64,000 nt of DNA from Altererythrobacter sp. CAU 1644 (lineage in GTDB: Bacteria; Pseudomonadota; Alphaproteobacteria; Sphingomonadales; Sphingomonadaceae), in the NCBI RefSeq assembly GCF_029623755.1, contig NZ_CP121106.1:2980352-3044351 (forward strand). The letters are read 5' to 3'. Made by a program: the position numbers and the translations under genes. Each line of letters starts with the position of its first letter. Position 1 is the first letter of the stretch. Shown here in pieces: positions 1-8,732 of this stretch. The notes beneath the pieces were generated by a model, which was not told where the DNA came from, did not search any database, and saw only the letters and a program-made list of their open reading frames with translations.

Positions 1-1209
1 CCATTGCTCGATGAACGCGGCAAGAAATTAAGGCGGAAGGAAGACGCGGATGCCGAGGCGCTGACACGTAGCTCGTCAGGCGATTGGTTCGTGTCTTTCG
101 AACACAACCATCGGGTGTGGCGCTACCCGGGGTTTGGCGAAAGCGCATTGCCAGGTGACCTCGCCGTTGAAGGACTTGTCGATGGCGCCGCCTCGAACAA
201 TGGTATCGAATCCTTGTCCATTACGCCCGACGGATGGCTTGCCTGCACAGAACGTACCGGAGGCACGAAACCGAACTGCCTCCGCCAATCGAGTTCTGGC
301 TTGGAATCAATCGATATTGCGACACCCGCCCCGCTCGATGATCGAGGCGGCGTACCGACCGATGCCGACTGCGCCAGCAATGGTGTATGCTATGTCCTGT
401 TTCGCAGCCACTCGTCCGAGTTGGGAAATGGGGCAGCTATTGTCGCGATTGGGCCGGACGGCAATCGCGAAACGCTGGCCAGTTGGGATAGCGCGCTCAG
501 CATCGATAACTTCGAGGGCCTCGCGGTGCGCGAGGAAGGTCCGAGAACCTACCTCTACATTATCTCCGACAACAATTTTTCCGACGGTCAAAGAACGCTT
601 CTGCTGAAGTTCGAGGTTAGCGCGCGTGCAGCTTCTGCCCCAGGCATTCCGGAGAAGGTGTTCGCGACGACCAGGGTAATCCTCGAAACCTCGATGGGCG
701 AAATTACCGTTGCGCTTGAAACCGAGCGGGCGCCGATCACGGCTTCCAATTTTCTGCGCTACATCGACGAAGATCGCTACGATGGCACCAAGTGCTACCG
801 CGCGAGGCATGTCGCGGGTGGAGAGCAGCCCGCAGGATTCCTGCAATGCGGCACGCAGAACCACCCTGACCGCATACTCGACCCGATCGCGCATGAACCC
901 ACCAATGAGACGGGACTCAATCACACCGACGGTGCGCTATCGATGGCACGCTTCGATCCAGGGACGGCCACCGGCGATTTCTCGATCATGATCAGGGACC
1001 AGCCCGGCCTCGATGCACAACCCGACGCCGAAGATCCCGCACAAAGGCCTGGCTTTGCGGTATTTGGCTATGTCGTCGAGGGGATGGATGTGGTCCACGC
1101 AATCCATGCGACACGTATCGACCCCGACAAAGGCGAAGGCTTCTTGAAGGGGCAGATGCTCGCCGAGCCCGTTACGATCGTGAATGTACGGCGGGCCGAA
1201 CCCGAGTAG
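1..1209 (+). CDS. Phytase-like beta-propeller fused to cyclophilin-type peptidyl-prolyl isomerase (5' partial)
   Basis: The reading frame is open to the left edge, so the N-terminus and any signal peptide are missing. The first ~210 residues resemble the esterase-like phytase family (PF13449): a SNNGIESLSITPDG segment and a DNFEGLAVREEG...YIISDNNFSDGQRTLLLKF segment, typical of a secreted propeller. From ~residue 222 a cyclophilin domain follows: TSMGEITVALETERAPITASNFLRYI, then CYRAR, GFLQCGTQ, SMAR and GDFSIMI, ending in the GFAVFGYVVEGMDVV strand. Cyclophilins catalyse cis-trans isomerisation of X-Pro bonds; substrate of the propeller part is unknown. The two domains are in one uninterrupted frame. 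It converges with the C13-like peptidase gene, whose stop begins at the next base. Confidence 0.8.
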   Translation, partial: PLLDERGKKLRRKEDADAEALTRSSSGDWFVSFEHNHRVWRYPGFGESALPGDLAVEGLVDGAASNNGIESLSITPDGWLACTERTGGTKPNCLRQSSSGLESIDIATPAPLDDRGGVPTDADCASNGVCYVLFRSHSSELGNGAAIVAIGPDGNRETLASWDSALSIDNFEGLAVREEGPRTYLYIISDNNFSDGQRTLLLKFEVSARAASAPGIPEKVFATTRVILETSMGEITVALETERAPITASNFLRYIDEDRYDGTKCYRARHVAGGEQPAGFLQCGTQNHPDRILDPIAHEPTNETGLNHTDGALSMARFDPGTATGDFSIMIRDQPGLDAQPDAEDPAQRPGFAVFGYVVEGMDVVHAIHATRIDPDKGEGFLKGQMLAEPVTIVNVRRAEPE

Positions 1210-2202
1210 CTAGTCGGAAGCGACTGCCGGACGACCAACCGGCTTGGTCGAGCCTGAGGGGATTTTCGCCTCGAGAGTTGCGAGCCAGGTTTCGGCTGCT
1301 TGGCCGATCCGGGCCTGCGGCAGTGAAGCGAGAAGCTTCTTGCTGCTTTCCCATTCCGCGATCGACCGCTGTGCCTCGGCGGCGGCATCGGCGAGGCTTT
1401 GTGGCTTGCGCAGCGCATTGTTGATCAGCGCATCACCATAGAAGGTCCAGTCGTTCTCCGCTTCGCAGCCGAATGAGGTCCGATCGTCGCGCGCGGCAGT
1501 CAGGATTGCGCTGTCGGGTGTCGCAAGGAAAGGCACGAACACGCCGGAATAGCACGCACTCAGCATCAATATACGGCGCTTCAGCCCGAGTTCGGTGAGC
1601 GTGTCGCGCAGGTGCTGGGGCGAGATAATCCCATAACCGGTATCGCCGTAATGATAGGCCAGCCCCTGCGGCAATCCGTGGCTGGTCGAATACAGCACCA
1701 GCACGTCCTCGCCGGGGTCCATCAGCTCAGCAATCCGCGCAAGCGCCACCATGAGGGAGGTCACCGATCCTTGCGGCAGGTCGGCGCTCTTCCCGTCAGG
1801 GCCGGCAAGCACCAGCGTTCGCCCCTGGGCATTATAGCGCCGCTCGAGCACCCGGCCCGCCTCCCGCGCCTCGCGCGCGAACACAGGATCGCTATCGAGC
1901 GCAATGGCAACGACATAGGCATCGACGGTTCCCTGCCTTTGCGGCGCGAGTGCGGACAATTTCGAGTCAAGCAGCCGCCGTTCGCGCAGCAGTTCGCGCG
2001 GAGGGATGTTCCGCCGCATTTCCGGCCCCTCGGAGAGGCTGGCAAGGTGATCGAACTGATCCTTGCCGGTCGAAAGCGTCGGCCAGGGTTCGGTGTGCTG
2101 CGGCGGGTTGATCGGCCGCGGTGCATCGTTGGCGCCCAAGGGCGTGGCTGCCAGCGCGAAACTGGCGGCCATGAGTTGCGCTAGATTCCTACCCCTTCCC
2201 AT
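1210..2202 (-). CDS. Exported C13-family (legumain-like) cysteine peptidase
   Basis: The 330-aa product has an N-terminal signal-like segment (MGRGRN..LMAASFALAATPLGA) and a caspase-like fold signature. A hydrophobic strand runs into YSTSHG (catalytic His ~175), and a second strand runs into LSACYSG (catalytic Cys ~217). This His/Cys pair is the hallmark of peptidase family C13 (PF01650). Family members cleave after Asn/Asp or act as transamidases; the natural substrate here is unknown. ATG at 2202 is preferred over a TTG three codons upstream. It is the last gene of the minus-strand run that starts at sdhC, 42 bp after the HExxH lipoprotein gene. Confidence 0.75.
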   Translation of the reverse strand: MGRGRNLAQLMAASFALAATPLGANDAPRPINPPQHTEPWPTLSTGKDQFDHLASLSEGPEMRRNIPPRELLRERRLLDSKLSALAPQRQGTVDAYVVAIALDSDPVFAREAREAGRVLERRYNAQGRTLVLAGPDGKSADLPQGSVTSLMVALARIAELMDPGEDVLVLYSTSHGLPQGLAYHYGDTGYGIISPQHLRDTLTELGLKRRILMLSACYSGVFVPFLATPDSAILTAARDDRTSFGCEAENDWTFYGDALINNALRKPQSLADAAAEAQRSIAEWESSKKLLASLPQARIGQAAETWLATLEAKIPSGSTKPVGRPAVASD

Positions 2203-2244
2203 GACTCGCAAGCTGCCGCGACATGGCGGAACAGGTCAAGCCCC

Positions 2245-3111
2245 TCAGCATACCTCTGCGGTATTTGTCGGAAGCGGACCGGGCGGTATCCGTGCCTCGC
2301 TCATCCAAAACGGGTCCGATCCAAGGCGGTGGTTGTCGCCATAGGCCTGCTTGAGTGCCGCAAAGAGCATCGGGTCATAGGCAGCCAGGTCTTCATGGCC
2401 CAGGATTTGCCGCCCGTCGAAAGCCTGCAGCCGGTTCGAATCGAACCAGAACTGCGTCCCCTCAGCCCAATACTCCTGCACCGTCGTGGTGGTGTATTCG
2501 TTCAGCCACAGACCATTTGCGAGCGCATTGGCGTAGGCCGCCTCGACCTCGCGGTAGAGAGCCGGGTCCGCCCCTTCGATCGCGAACAGCACGTTGTGCG
2601 CAAATTCGTGAACGAAGATCGTCTCGCCCCAATAGCGCGAGCTGCGATAACCAAGGATATCCTCTTCCGAACCGGCCGTGCGCTCGCCGCCGATGCCGCG
2701 CGCCCGGCGGTCCCAATATTCGCGCGCCGTCAGAATGCCGATGCGTTCGTCATACAGCTTGCGTTCGCAGCGGGTCAGGCGCGGATCGTCGCGCGAAGGT
2801 TTTTGCCAGTTCGCCTTGTCGGGCAGGTCGAGCAGCGCCTCGTCCTCGGCGATAATGGCAACGCGGTAATCGTTTTCCGCCAGCCATTGGGCGAGATCGG
2901 GCCGGTACGACAGCATCCCGCGAATCATGTCGCGCGCTGCCAGCAAGGCCTTGTCAGGGACCTTGGCTGAGGCAAGGATCGGGATACCCTCTGCCGAGAC
3001 ATGCTTGGCATAGAACGGCTCCGCACGAAGTTCTGCGGGCGGCGCGGCTGGTGTGGTGGCGCAGGCGCCCAGGGCCGCAAGCAGGGACAGGAGCGCAGAG
3101 CGAACTTGCAC
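2245..3111 (-). CDS. Putative HExxH zinc-metallopeptidase lipoprotein
   Basis: This 288-aa protein begins with a lipoprotein signal (SALLSLLAALGAC, lipidated Cys ~17). It carries HEFAH at ~168-172 and EYWAEG at ~213-218. That spacing fits a gluzincin, with two zinc His, the catalytic Glu, and a third Glu ligand ~45 residues on. I do not recognise a named family; the surroundings of the HExxH motif recall the anthrax-lethal-factor-like fold, which is inference. The start is GTG, the only usable start before the signal. The stop of the upstream M20 peptidase gene lies 11 bp away, so co-transcription is likely. Confidence 0.65.
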   Translation of the reverse strand: MQVRSALLSLLAALGACATTPAAPPAELRAEPFYAKHVSAEGIPILASAKVPDKALLAARDMIRGMLSYRPDLAQWLAENDYRVAIIAEDEALLDLPDKANWQKPSRDDPRLTRCERKLYDERIGILTAREYWDRRARGIGGERTAGSEEDILGYRSSRYWGETIFVHEFAHNVLFAIEGADPALYREVEAAYANALANGLWLNEYTTTTVQEYWAEGTQFWFDSNRLQAFDGRQILGHEDLAAYDPMLFAALKQAYGDNHRLGSDPFWMSEARIPPGPLPTNTAEVC

Positions 3112-3122
3112 CCTTCGCGTAC

Positions 3123-4430
3123 TCAGTCGCGCGGCTCTTGCGACAGGCGGCTCATCAGGATGGCTGCGCGCTGCGCCTGGCGGATCATGCTCGGCAGATC
3201 GACATATTCACCTTCGGCGTGACCGCCTGCCCCGTCAGCCCCCATGCCCGCAAGCGCCGCGCCGACCAGCGGCGCGACGAAGCTGATGTCGGCGGCGCCT
3301 CGCCGCGACGGCGGAAATTCCTCCATGCGCTCCAGACCTAGATCGGCATTGATCGCGTTCAGCTTCGCCAGCAGGTCACGGTTGCCCTGCGTTGGCGCCA
3401 TGGCCGGATAGCGGAAGTCGAAGCTGATCGTCGCGTCGGTTCCGGGCAAGTTCTGGTCGACTATCGCCTGCATGGCCGCGACGATGCGATCGGTCTGCTC
3501 CTGCGTCAGGGTGCGCAGATCGCCCTTGGCCACTGCCTTGGAGGGAATGATGTTGGTCTTGCCGACCGTGCTTGCCGAAAGCCCGTCTTCACCCACCTCT
3601 GCTGGCGTGCCGCCCGCCATGAAGCCGACGTTGAAGGTGAGGTTTTCCTCCGGCAGTTTGCGCCGGAAGGCGTCCAGGATACGGGCCATCTCGTAGACAG
3701 CGCCATAGCCGACCTGTTCCTGGAAGATCCCGGAGGAATGGCCCGTCTTGCCCGTGGCCTCGAGCTGCCACGAATTCGAACTACGGCGGGCTACGGAGCT
3801 CATGTCGCGCCCGTCGATCTTTGCAAGCGCTTCGAAGCCGAGCGCCACATCAGCCCACTCGCCGGCCGCTATCAGGTCTGCGCGCGCCGCATCGAGGGGA
3901 TCGCCGGCATCCTCTTCGTCCCCCGTCATGGCGACGACGATATTCGCATCCTGGAGCGTTCCGGCCGCCTTCATGGCGCGCAGTGCGGCGAGAATGACCA
4001 CGTCCCCGCCCTTCATGTCCTCGGCGCCCGGGCCGATGCCCCGGTCACCCTCGCGGACGAAGGTCTGGAACGGCGAGCTTGGCTCGAACACGGTGTCGAG
4101 ATGCCCGATGAGCAGCATTCTGGTGGTGCTGGGTTTGCCCTCGTGGCGCGCGAAGAGATGCCCCGCACGCCCTGCGGCCGACTGGTCGATCCACTCGACC
4201 TCGAAGCCGAGCGCTTCGAATTCAGGGGCGAGCATGTCGGCTACCGCCTTCACGCCCGCATGATTGTGCGTGCCGCTGTTCTGGTTCACCAAACGCTCGA
4301 GCAACGCGATGTCAGCCTCGTGATGCGCCTCGACCGTTTCGACGATCACCTGTTCGGCGGGTGAAAGCTGGGCTGCGGCGGGGGTTGCGATGAGCGCGGC
4401 GAACGCGAGCAGACCCGGCAGCCCGCGCAT
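3123..4430 (-). CDS. Exported M20-family metallopeptidase (glutamate carboxypeptidase-like)
   Basis: The 435-aa product has a clear signal peptide ([21 protein letters not shown]). M20 features follow: LLIGHLDTVFEP (zinc His and Asp), GPGAEDMKGG (bridging Asp), TGDEEDAG (catalytic Glu pair), and a dimerisation domain containing KTGHSSGIF. Such enzymes remove C-terminal residues or hydrolyse small acyl-amino acids, here in the periplasm. The start ATG overlaps the sdhA stop by one base (TGATG), which fixes the start and implies translational coupling. The open frame continues 39 codons upstream into sdhA, but that extension lacks a signal and is rejected. Confidence 0.85.
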   Translation of the reverse strand: MRGLPGLLAFAALIATPAAAQLSPAEQVIVETVEAHHEADIALLERLVNQNSGTHNHAGVKAVADMLAPEFEALGFEVEWIDQSAAGRAGHLFARHEGKPSTTRMLLIGHLDTVFEPSSPFQTFVREGDRGIGPGAEDMKGGDVVILAALRAMKAAGTLQDANIVVAMTGDEEDAGDPLDAARADLIAAGEWADVALGFEALAKIDGRDMSSVARRSSNSWQLEATGKTGHSSGIFQEQVGYGAVYEMARILDAFRRKLPEENLTFNVGFMAGGTPAEVGEDGLSASTVGKTNIIPSKAVAKGDLRTLTQEQTDRIVAAMQAIVDQNLPGTDATISFDFRYPAMAPTQGNRDLLAKLNAINADLGLERMEEFPPSRRGAADISFVAPLVGAALAGMGADGAGGHAEGEYVDLPSMIRQAQRAAILMSRLSQEPRD

Positions 4431-6253
4431 CAGTAGACCCGCTTCTTCGGCTTGATGTACTCGATATCGTCGGTGAGCGTATATTCGTGTACCGGACGAT
4501 AATCGATCTTTACCGCCCCGCCATTGCCGCCCCATCCTTCGAACCACGCCACGGTATGCTTCATCCAGTTGGCGTCGTCGCGATCGGGGAAGTCCTCATG
4601 CGCATGCGCGCCGCGGCTTTCCTTGCGGTTTTCCGCCGAGGCGATGGTGACATTGGCCTGCGCCATGAGGTTGTCGAGCTCGAGCGTCTCGATGAGGTCG
4701 CTGTTCCAGATCAGCGAGCGGTCGGAGACATGGATGTCCTCCATCCGCTTGTTGACCGAGCGAAGCGCTTCGACCCCTTCCGAAAGCAGCTTGCTGTCGC
4801 GGAACACCGCCGCATGCTTCTGCATCGCCTTCTGCATCTCTTCACGCACCGCTGCTGTAGGCGAGCCGCCCTGGGCGTTGCGGAAGTGATCTAGGCGAGT
4901 GAGCGAAAGCTCGGCGCTGTCGGCGGGCAGTTCGTCTTGCGCGGCACCCGCCTTCAGCAGCTCGTTCAAGCGATGGCCGGTTGCGCGGCCGAACACCACG
5001 AGGTCGATCAGCGAGTTCGAGCCAAGGCGGTTGGCGCCGTGGACCGACACACAGGCGGCTTCACCGACGGCGAAGAGGCCCGGCACTACGTGATCGGGAT
5101 TGCCATCCGGCCCGACGGTCACGACTTCGCCGTGATAATTACAGGGAATGCCGCCCATGTTGTAGTGGACGGTCGGCGTCACCGGCAGCGGTTCGCGCGT
5201 CAGGTCGACCCCGGCAAAGATCTTGCCGCTTTCGGTGATGCCCGGAAGGCGTTCGGCCAGCACCTTGGGATCGATGTGATCGAGGTGCAGGTAGATGTGG
5301 TCGCCGTCCGGTCCGACACCGCGCCCTTCGCGCATTTCCAGCGCCATCGAACGCGATACGACGTCGCGGCTGGCAAGGTCCTTGGCGCTCGGAGCATAGC
5401 GCTCCATGAAGCGCTCGCCCTCGGAGTTGGTGAGGTAGCCGCCCTCGCCGCGCGCACCCTCGGTTATGAGTACGCCAGCGCCGTAGATTCCGGTCGGGTG
5501 GAACTGGACGAATTCCATGTCCTGCAGCGGCAGCCCGGCGCGCAGCACCATGCCGCCACCGTCGCCGGTGCAAGTGTGGGCCGACGTCGCAGTGAAATAG
5601 CAGCGGCCGTAGCCGCCCGTGGCCAGCACCACGGCTTGGGCGCGGAAGCGGTGGATGGTGCCGTCGTCGAGGCACATGGCCATCACGCCGACGCATTTCT
5701 TGTTGGCACCCTCGCCCGACATGATCAGGTCGAGCGCGAAGTACTCGATGAAGAAGTCCGCGTCGTACTTCAGGCTCTGCTGGTAGAGCGCGTGCAGCAT
5801 GGCATGTCCGGTACGGTCGGCAGCCGCCGCGGTGCGCTGGACCGGCGGGCCTTCGCCCATGTTCTGCATGTGCCCGCCGAAGGGACGCTGGTAGATCGTT
5901 CCGTCAGCATTGCGGCTGAAGGGCACGCCTGCGTGTTCGAGCTCGTAAACCGCTGCTGGAGCTTCGCGCGCGAGATATTCGATCGCGTCCTGGTCACCCA
6001 GCCAGTCCGACCCCTTGACGGTGTCGTACATGTGCCAGGTCCAGTGGTCGGGCGTATTATTGCCGAGCGAGGCAGCGATGCCGCCCTGCGCCGCCACGGT
6101 GTGGCTGCGGGTCGGGAATACCTTGGAGATATTGGCGGTGCGCAAACCTGCTTCGGCCGCGCCCATGGTCGCGCGCAGGCCCGAGCCGCCCGCACCAACG
6201 ACCACCACGTCATAGGTGTGGTCGATTATCTTGTAGGCAGAGGTGTCGACCAT
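4430..6253 (-). CDS. sdhA: Succinate dehydrogenase flavoprotein subunit
   Basis: This full-length 607-aa SdhA oxidises succinate to fumarate and passes electrons to the Fe-S subunit of complex II. The FAD-binding [21 protein letters not shown] motif is near residue 18, followed by the flavinylation region [10 protein letters not shown], in which His carries the covalent FAD. The active-site stretch QFHPTGIYG...[11 protein letters not shown] and the C-terminal capping region [12 protein letters not shown] are intact. The ATG overlaps the sdhD stop by one base (TAATG). The Fe-S subunit gene sdhB, usually adjacent, does not follow; an M20 peptidase gene does. Confidence 0.97.
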   Translation of the reverse strand: MVDTSAYKIIDHTYDVVVVGAGGSGLRATMGAAEAGLRTANISKVFPTRSHTVAAQGGIAASLGNNTPDHWTWHMYDTVKGSDWLGDQDAIEYLAREAPAAVYELEHAGVPFSRNADGTIYQRPFGGHMQNMGEGPPVQRTAAAADRTGHAMLHALYQQSLKYDADFFIEYFALDLIMSGEGANKKCVGVMAMCLDDGTIHRFRAQAVVLATGGYGRCYFTATSAHTCTGDGGGMVLRAGLPLQDMEFVQFHPTGIYGAGVLITEGARGEGGYLTNSEGERFMERYAPSAKDLASRDVVSRSMALEMREGRGVGPDGDHIYLHLDHIDPKVLAERLPGITESGKIFAGVDLTREPLPVTPTVHYNMGGIPCNYHGEVVTVGPDGNPDHVVPGLFAVGEAACVSVHGANRLGSNSLIDLVVFGRATGHRLNELLKAGAAQDELPADSAELSLTRLDHFRNAQGGSPTAAVREEMQKAMQKHAAVFRDSKLLSEGVEALRSVNKRMEDIHVSDRSLIWNSDLIETLELDNLMAQANVTIASAENRKESRGAHAHEDFPDRDDANWMKHTVAWFEGWGGNGGAVKIDYRPVHEYTLTDDIEYIKPKKRVY

Positions 6254-6639
6254 TACGCGGCTCCTCCCAGGGCAAGGCGTACGACACTGAAGACGGCGAA
6301 TGCTCCGCCGCCGATCACCGCGAGATTGAGCAGCGTTATGACGCCGAATTTGGTGCCGGCGTTGTGGACGTAATCCTCTATCAGCACCTGCAGGCCGAGC
6401 CGCGCATGCCAGAAAGTGCTGACGATCAGCAGCACCATGGCGGTTGCCGGCAGGGGCTGCGAGAGCCAGCCGCTAACCGTCTCGTAGCTCATGTTGGGAA
6501 GCAGCACGAAGCTAGTGGCGAGCCACAGCATCAGCACCAGATTGCCGACGGCGGTAAAGCGCTGCAATAGCCAGTGATGCGCGCCCTCGTGCGCCGAGCC
6601 CAGCCCGCGCACCTTCCCGATGGAGGTTCCGTTACCCAT
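6253..6639 (-). CDS. sdhD: Succinate dehydrogenase membrane anchor subunit
   Basis: The 128-aa protein starts [19 protein letters not shown], the usual alphaproteobacterial SdhD N-terminus. Three membrane helices follow. The [17 protein letters not shown] segment of helix 2 carries the heme-ligand His and the quinone-site Asp-Tyr pair. An upstream in-frame ATG (6723) lies inside sdhC and is rejected. There is an 11-bp gap to sdhC and a 1-bp overlap with sdhA. The protein anchors SdhAB to the cytoplasmic membrane and completes the ubiquinone site. Confidence 0.93.
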   Translation of the reverse strand: MGNGTSIGKVRGLGSAHEGAHHWLLQRFTAVGNLVLMLWLATSFVLLPNMSYETVSGWLSQPLPATAMVLLIVSTFWHARLGLQVLIEDYVHNAGTKFGVITLLNLAVIGGGAFAVFSVVRLALGGAA

Positions 6640-6650
6640 TGCTTGCTGCC

Positions 6651-7031
6651 TTACTTGGTCAGGATCAGGGCCCAGAAGCCCGCAGTTAGGAGGATCGCGA
6701 TGATCGGCGAAGCGATCGACCACATCTTGTTGGTATCGAGCTCATAGCCCGCACCGATATCCAGTACGAAGTGCCTCAGTCCGCTCATCAAGTGCGTAAA
6801 AAAGGCCCAGGACAGGCCAACCAGCACGACGTAGCCCACCGGTGAAGAGGCGAGAATTGCGAAATCGGCGTAAGCCTCCGGCCCGCTCGCCAGCGCGCCG
6901 AGCCACCACACGAGCACCGCCAGGCCCACCAGCGCCATTCCATCGCCGGTCAGGCGGTGGAGAATCGAGACCAGCATGTGCGGGCCCCATTTCCATATCT
7001 GCAGGTGCGGTGAGAGAGGTCTGTTCGCCAT
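6651..7031 (-). CDS. sdhC: Succinate dehydrogenase cytochrome b556 subunit
   Basis: The 126-aa protein starts MANRPLSPHLQIWKWGPHM and contains SILHRLTG (quinone-site Ser and Arg) and HLMSGLRHFVLD (heme-ligand His region), with three membrane helices. It forms the heme b and ubiquinone pocket of complex II with SdhD. The start at 7031 matches the conserved family N-terminus; the longer frame to 7145 has no family similarity and crosses the divergent SDR promoter region. It is the first gene of the minus-strand unit that continues through sdhD, sdhA and three peptidase genes. Confidence 0.93.
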   Translation of the reverse strand: MANRPLSPHLQIWKWGPHMLVSILHRLTGDGMALVGLAVLVWWLGALASGPEAYADFAILASSPVGYVVLVGLSWAFFTHLMSGLRHFVLDIGAGYELDTNKMWSIASPIIAILLTAGFWALILTK

Positions 7032-7132
7032 GTCGAATTTCCGGATAATCGCTTTGTGCCCTCCCCTTAGCGCTCTCACAGCGCGGCGCAAGGCGCTGCC
7101 GCTCGACTTCGCATGCAAAGTTTCGGATAGAT

Positions 7133-7151
7133 GGATGCATGACATGCATCC
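7133..7151. repeat. Perfect 8-bp inverted repeat spanning an SDR start codon
   Basis: GGATGCAT and ATGCATCC are separated by GAC; the ATG of the downstream SDR gene (7139-7141) is at the tip of the repeat. It could be an operator or, in mRNA, a hairpin that hides the start codon. Both readings are inference; the symmetry is directly visible. Confidence 0.5.
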
Positions 7152-7849
7152 TCCTTACCGGATCGAGCCGGGGAATCGGCGCCGCAGCAGGCAAGGCCTT
7201 GTCCGCGCGGGGCGCCCGCGTCATCGGCCATGCCACCAGTGCGAACGACCCGCGCACCATTGCCGCCGATTTCACGGACCCATCGGCCCCGCAATTGCTG
7301 TGGGAGGAGGCGCTCGACCGTGCTGGCGGCGAGATCGACGTGCTGGTGAACAATGCCGGGCTGTTCGACGCCAACCCGATTGATGCTTCCGACATCGAAT
7401 GGCTCGACAATTGGGAATCGACTCTGCGGATCAACCTCACGGCCGCAGCGCAGTTGAGCCGCTTCGCGATCCGGCACTGGCTGGAGACCGGGCGCAAGGG
7501 ACGGATCGTCCATGTCGCCAGCCGCGCCGGCTATCGCGGCGATTCGCCCGCGCACTGGCACTATGCCGCGGCCAAGGGGGGCATGGTTGCGATGCACAAG
7601 ACCATCGCACGCGGCTATGGGAGCGAGGGCATCGTCAGCTACGCGATCACCCCCGGCTTCACCGACACTGCAATGGCGGGAGATTACCTTGCCAGCCGTG
7701 GCGGGGCGGACCTGCTGCGCGACATCCCACTGGGGCGCGTCGCCGAACCGGAGGAGATCGCCGCCATCATCACTTTTTGTGCTCTGGATGCACCGGAAAG
7801 CATGACGGGCGCGGTGATCGATGCCAATGGCGCAAGCTATGTTCGCTAG
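7139..7849 (+). CDS. Short-chain dehydrogenase/reductase
   Basis: The 236-aa classical SDR has a TGSSRGIGAAAGKAL Rossmann glycine motif at the N-terminus, NNAG near residue 82, a catalytic Ser in VASRAG, and the YAAAK Tyr/Lys pair. The C-terminal PEEIAAIITFCAL...MTGAVIDANGA segment is typical of FabG-like 3-oxoacyl or alcohol reductases. The substrate cannot be told from sequence. It is divergent from sdhC and overlaps the 5' end of the beta-lactamase gene by 11 bp. Its start codon lies inside a perfect inverted repeat. Confidence 0.88.
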   Translation: MTCILLTGSSRGIGAAAGKALSARGARVIGHATSANDPRTIAADFTDPSAPQLLWEEALDRAGGEIDVLVNNAGLFDANPIDASDIEWLDNWESTLRINLTAAAQLSRFAIRHWLETGRKGRIVHVASRAGYRGDSPAHWHYAAAKGGMVAMHKTIARGYGSEGIVSYAITPGFTDTAMAGDYLASRGGADLLRDIPLGRVAEPEEIAAIITFCALDAPESMTGAVIDANGASYVR

Positions 7850-8732
7850 ACTGATTCCTCTTGCCGCCATGATGTTGGCAGGCTGCGCAAGCGTCGACAC
7901 AGAGGCGCGGTCGGTCGCCCAAGATCGGCAGGCGTTTCTCGACACCTGCGAGGATTGGGACGAGTGGGAAAAGCCCGCCCCACCCTTTCGCATCTATGGT
8001 AACAGCTATTACGTCGGTACCTGCGGGATCGCGGCGATCCTGATCACGGGCGAAGACGGGCATGTGCTGATCGACGGCGGATCGCGCGGCGGCGGCCCGC
8101 TGGTCGAGGCCAGCATCCGGCAGCTCGGCTATCGCATCGAAGACGTGAAGACCCTGCTCCACAGCCATGAGCATTTCGACCATGTCGGCGGTCTTGCCTA
8201 TCTCCAGCGCAAGTCCGGCGCGCAGCTCGTGGCATCGCACGGCGCGGCCAAAGCCCTGGAGAGCGGCGAAGTTCAGCCTGACGATCCACAATACGGCATG
8301 GAAGGCGGATTCGAGCCGATCACGGTCGCCCGCAAGGTGCGCAGCTTCGAGGCGGTCTCGCTCGGCAAGATTGCACTGCTGCCGCTGACGACCCCCGGCC
8401 ATACCTCGGGCGCGCTCAGCTGGAGTTGGTGGAGCTGCGAGAAAACCGATTGCAAGGTCTTGGTCTATGCCGACAGCCTGTCACCGGTGAGCAGTGAAAC
8501 ATATCGCTACGGCGATCACCCCGAGTACATCGAAAGCTACCGCGCAGGCCTGAAGGCCTTGGCCGATTTGCCTTGCGACATCGTGATCACGCCGCACCCT
8601 TCCGCCAGCCAAATGCTCGCACGGATGCAAGACGAAGACGGTCTCGTCGACAAGGCTGGCTGCCGCAGCTACGCGAGCGGCGTCGAAGCGCGGCTGGCGA
8701 AACGACTTTCGGACGAGGTCGGTGCCGAGTAG
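7839..8732 (+). CDS. Subclass B3-type metallo-beta-lactamase, predicted lipoprotein
   Basis: The 297-aa protein (ATG at 7839; an alternative lies at 7821) has a lipobox MMLAGC (Cys16). Its MBL zinc site is HEHFDH, giving His110, His112, Asp114 and His115, followed by TTPGHTSGALSW (His188) and a late ITPHPSASQ His, as in subclass B3. YVGTCGIAAILITGEDGHVLIDGG is the B3-type first strand pair. Chromosomal B3 enzymes have been described from Erythrobacter species. The lipobox predicts membrane anchoring, less usual for the class. Activity is inferred; some B3-like proteins act on other substrates. The 3' end overlaps prmA by 11 bp. Confidence 0.82.
   Translation: MFARLIPLAAMMLAGCASVDTEARSVAQDRQAFLDTCEDWDEWEKPAPPFRIYGNSYYVGTCGIAAILITGEDGHVLIDGGSRGGGPLVEASIRQLGYRIEDVKTLLHSHEHFDHVGGLAYLQRKSGAQLVASHGAAKALESGEVQPDDPQYGMEGGFEPITVARKVRSFEAVSLGKIALLPLTTPGHTSGALSWSWWSCEKTDCKVLVYADSLSPVSSETYRYGDHPEYIESYRAGLKALADLPCDIVITPHPSASQMLARMQDEDGLVDKAGCRSYASGVEARLAKRLSDEVGAE

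Noticed and set aside
4937..6373. 478-aa plus-strand open frame opposite sdhA
   Set aside because: Antisense to sdhA, no recognisable product.
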